DNA from: Sphagnum magellanicum
Lineage: Eukaryota > Streptophyta > Sphagnopsida > Sphagnales > Sphagnaceae
Reading direction: 5' to 3'
Length of the DNA stretch: 64,000 bases
Assembly (NCBI GenBank): GCA_021904315.1
Contig: CM038920.1
Span: 5,828,001 to 5,892,000, forward strand
The translations under genes and the position numbers were made by a program. Under the pieces are notes generated by a model, which saw only the letters and a list, made by a program, of their open reading frames with translations, searched no databases and was not told where the DNA came from. Below, in pieces: positions 60,961-64,000 of this stretch; the stretch's first letter is position 1, and each line of letters starts with the position of its first letter.

Positions 60961-61699
60961 TTAGTTTTAATTTTAATTAATTTTTTCATAAGTAGTTGAA
61001 CGATAATTAATTTCAATATAATCAATTTAAACATAGTTAGATAAACCATATATACATGTAATTAATTTAATCATAATTAATTTGGTTATGATTCATTTAT
61101 ATTTTTCAATTTTTTTCTAATTGGTCAAACATAGTCAAAATGTTAAATGTAATCCCAAGATACCTAATTAGTATTAAAATTTGTAATTGGCCTTTTTAAC
61201 TAAGCCATTGTCCACTTCGATTAAGCCTACTTAGTTAGCCCTATTGATTGAGTATAATAGGTGTCCTTGTTGACTAAGGCACTTGTCAATTTGACTAAAT
61301 TGGGTGGTCTTATTGAGTAGGCCACTAACCAATTTGACTAGGTGGTATTTTTAAGTCCAATTTGACTAAATATTTGATTAGACTAGTTGTCAAATCAATC
61401 ATTCTAGTCAAATTGATTAGTCAAAAAATACTCATTGTCATTGAAGCCCTTGGCCTTTAGTAAAAAATACATGTTTTCTATAAAAAAAGACCCATCTAGT
61501 CAATTTAGTTAGTTTGAAAAAATAGGAATCTTAGTAATTTTGTATATTAGGATTATTTTGTAGCGGTAGGCAATTTTTAGAAAATGGGGTTCATGTTCAT
61601 AATAGACTTCTTACTTCATGGGCACTAAACGTCCCATGTCCCCTAATTCATCACGTCTTATCAAACTTCATAGTTCTTATTGCCCATTCGCCTTATCAT

Positions 61700-64000
61700 G
61701 TGCCACCACTAACCTATCTTCCATTTCAACCCCCATGCAAACCACAAACCACCACTAGTTACCTTTTTAATTCTAACAAATCACACATCACCTACAAGTT
61801 CCCCCTACTAGCCCCTAGCCCTTCATGCGAATTTGGGGTCCCAACTTTACATTTTCCCAAACCCCTTCAATCATGCACAACTAGGACATTTTCCCCCTCC
61901 CACTTTGTTGGGCCCTACAATTAGCCATGATCATACCCCTTAACCTTCCCCCATTTTTTCAACATACCTTTAATCTTCACCTAAAATCTTATGCCCCACT
62001 TGTGAGCACCAATTTATTAATCGAAGGTTAGCTCGTCATTAGCATTCTTGTCAAACATCCAATTCATCTAATCCGACCTTGTGATCATCCTAGTTCAATA
62101 CCTTCCTTTACTCCCACCCCGCTTACATCAACTTGGACATGGGTTTCAACATTGTATGTTTTCGGGTCCTTTCATTTAGGCCTTTCCCATCTTCGATTAT
62201 AGAACATCCCTACCACTTTACAACATGATGTATAAGTGGCATTTTTTTTTTCATTGGATAAATTAATATAAGACTTGTATAATGTGGTAGCTTGGCATTT
62301 ACTCCTCTTGCTACCCCAATGGTGTTTTGTTTTACCTTTTCATGGTGGGGCGACAAGGCATAGGGAAACGCGGATTCGACTCAAGTGCTTTTTAGAAGGT
62401 GACTGGGAAAATTTGAAGGAATTTTTTTTTGCAAGCCCAAGCTTTGGTGGCCAGTTTGAACTCAATCCTTTTTCCCTAACATGATCCTCCAACTCACAAA
62501 CACTTGCTTCGTAGTTTAGCCCTTGGGCATGGATGGGAATATTTTTGGGTAGCTCACGCTTTGGCACCATTTTCTTTCGCACCCACATCTTATGACACCA
62601 CCTCAATTCTCATCGCATTACACCCCAAATTAGATGACTACTTGTTACTTTTCCTCAAAGACTTCAAGTTAGACTAAGACTTCAAACTTTCTTTTGATTC
62701 CTTCAAGTTAGCATTTCAACACATGTTGCACTTATAAGGAAGTGGTCCTTTTGAAATGGTTTTTGAACACCTTTGGGATTATTTTCACCTTGAAGATTCA
62801 ACAAGTGGATTCCTTCAATTGTTTCAATTTGTTTTCATATCACACATGGTCACATTCCACCCCAAATTACATGCGTCCTTGGAGTGGCCCACCTTTTAAC
62901 CATAACCAAGCCTAAAGATGGAATTCATCCCATTACAGTGGGGGAAGCATTGTATCGATTCACAAGCTACGTTAAACCTTTAATTTTGTGAAGCTTTTGT
63001 AACACATTTTTCCCCACACCAATTTGGAGTTACAACTAAGGGTAGTTGTGAAGTAGTAATTCATGGCATTAAGTGCACTTTAAACCTTCACCTCGACTAG
63101 GTTGTTTTGTTAGTTGGACGTGGAAAACGTTTTTAATTTAATGTCAAAAGGGGTCATATTTCAAGAACTTCATGTAGAAGGTGGGGACATCATATAATTC
63201 ATCTCCTTTGTTCATGCATTCTATGCATTTGAGTTTCCTCTATTGTACAATCATCGTAATCGTGAAGGTGATGTCACAATCATCCCATCTTCCATGGGAA
63301 CTTGCCAAGGTGATATTTTGGGGGGCCATTATTTGCTTTAGCCCATTTTAAGGCTTTATGTTCTAATATTAGTCATTTCCCCTCTTGTTCATTTCCATCC
63401 ATTGTAGATGACATTCACATCATAGGTCTTCTTTCAATTGTATCACTTGTATATGAGCATTTTTAGACCAAACTTCGTGCATTAGGTTTTTCTATCCAAC
63501 CTAAAAAATGCATAGCATGGTCACCCTTTGGCCTGCAATTAAACTTGAACACCCCATCCCAATTTGCCACCCCATCTAAAAAAGTTAGAATCTTGGGGGT
63601 TTCGTTGCGCATCTTAATTTTCACATCATCCTTCATCAAAGATGCCTTGTTAAAGGACATTCAACATGTGGACCTTGGGTGATGTTCATGTAGCTTTTGG
63701 AATTTTAACTCATTATTTTGTGTAACATGCATCATATTTTTTATGATCCACACTTCCATCTTCTACCTCCACATAATTTTTTATTTCTTTTGATTCTTCT
63801 TTCCTTCGAATGTTTATATGCTTTTTAGGTCTAGGATCCTTTAATGGCCTAAAAGGATTTTTAACTTATAAACAAATTTCCTTCCTAATAACTTTCAGTG
63901 GTGTTAGGCTCATATCGACATCCCCCATCGTCCTAATAGCCTATTAGGGAGTTGGGCCCTTGTTGCTTCATTCATAACTGCTAGGTTTATGGTTGATCAA
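61700..64000 (+). pseudogene. Decayed LINE-type reverse transcriptase with a possible upstream zinc finger, cut by window end
   Basis: Plus-strand frames from about 62340 give a non-LTR-type reverse transcriptase region: FLEGDWENLKEFF near 62390, TKPKDGIHPITVGEALYRFT near 62905, the GD-containing finger/palm region near 63310, DDIHIIGLLSIVSL near 63410-63450, and LRALGFSIQPKKCIAWSPFG then RILGVSL after it. Upstream, 61992-62051 reads CPTCEHQFINRRLARH, one stop, then HSC, a CX2C...H...C finger like the N-terminal fingers of LINEs with restriction-like endonucleases. Many stops and shifts break the frame. The 3' end lies outside the window, so the clade and endonuclease type cannot be decided here. 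Confidence 0.65.

Larger units (their letters stand above)
57006..61565. mobile_element. Probable non-autonomous CACTA-like element, third family, mostly tandem arrays
   Basis: The left end CACTACTAAAATTCTTAA and the right end ATTTTGTAGCG (read on the other strand CGCTACAAAAT) resemble CACTA termini with one altered base. Within 250 bp of each end there are repeated TTTTGACTAG, TTGACTAA and TTGATTAGTC words, the subterminal-repeat layout typical of this superfamily. The interior is almost entirely tandem arrays (57300-57590 and 58560-60960). No transposase is present. The flanking triplets (tga, gta) do not match, so the boundary assignment is tentative. Confidence 0.5.

Overview
The window is nuclear DNA of a land plant. 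The two intact genes are plant-type: a plastid-type O-acetylserine (thiol) lyase with a long leader and ten exons, and a phospholipid:diacylglycerol acyltransferase. Both have GT-AG introns of about 80-750 bp, and the rest is AT-rich transposon debris. GC-rich, CT/TTC-rich gene leaders and abundant decayed Ty3/gypsy, PIF/Harbinger, hAT, CACTA-like and LINE sequence would suit a bryophyte, lycophyte, fern or gymnosperm, but I cannot fix the lineage from sequence alone.

Layout. 1-3.96 kb: decayed Ty3/gypsy gag-pol on the minus strand, running off the left edge. 4.1-7.1 kb and 39.4-42.5 kb: two copies of one non-autonomous CACTA-like family; 8.7-10.6 kb: a second such family; 57.0-61.6 kb: probably a third, built largely of tandem arrays. 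10.6-15.3 kb: AT-rich, no gene seen. 15.3-16.8 kb: 5'-truncated LINE with a microsatellite tail. 18.5-19.7 kb: local tandem duplications. 19.9-30.3 kb: the gene island. The OAS-TL gene (+) and the PDAT gene (-) face each other tail to tail, with 2.6 kb between their stop codons; PDAT intron 1 holds a 38-bp minisatellite. 30.5-31.1 kb: hAT MITE with a perfect 8-bp target duplication, just upstream of PDAT. 31.6-34.2 kb: hAT transposase remnant; 35.4-37.0 kb: PIF/Harbinger transposase remnant. 43.2-50.6 kb: a full-length, relatively young but broken Ty3/gypsy element with both LTRs. 54.2-55.1 kb: probable related solo LTR, followed directly by a 218-bp TA-flanked MITE. 61.7-64 kb: decayed LINE-type reverse transcriptase preceded by a possible zinc finger, cut by the right edge.

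The two host genes act in unrelated pathways (cysteine synthesis in the plastid, triacylglycerol assembly at the ER), so nothing suggests joint function; they are neighbours in an island of normal GC. The points most worth a second look are the OAS-TL intron 2 donor (GC instead of GT, inside a 61-bp duplication carrying a GT decoy), the in-frame leader that could give plastid and non-plastid forms, and the shared layout of the three CACTA-like families (subterminal repeats, G-box palindromes, CCTAGGT-type arrays, degenerate AT-rich arrays).
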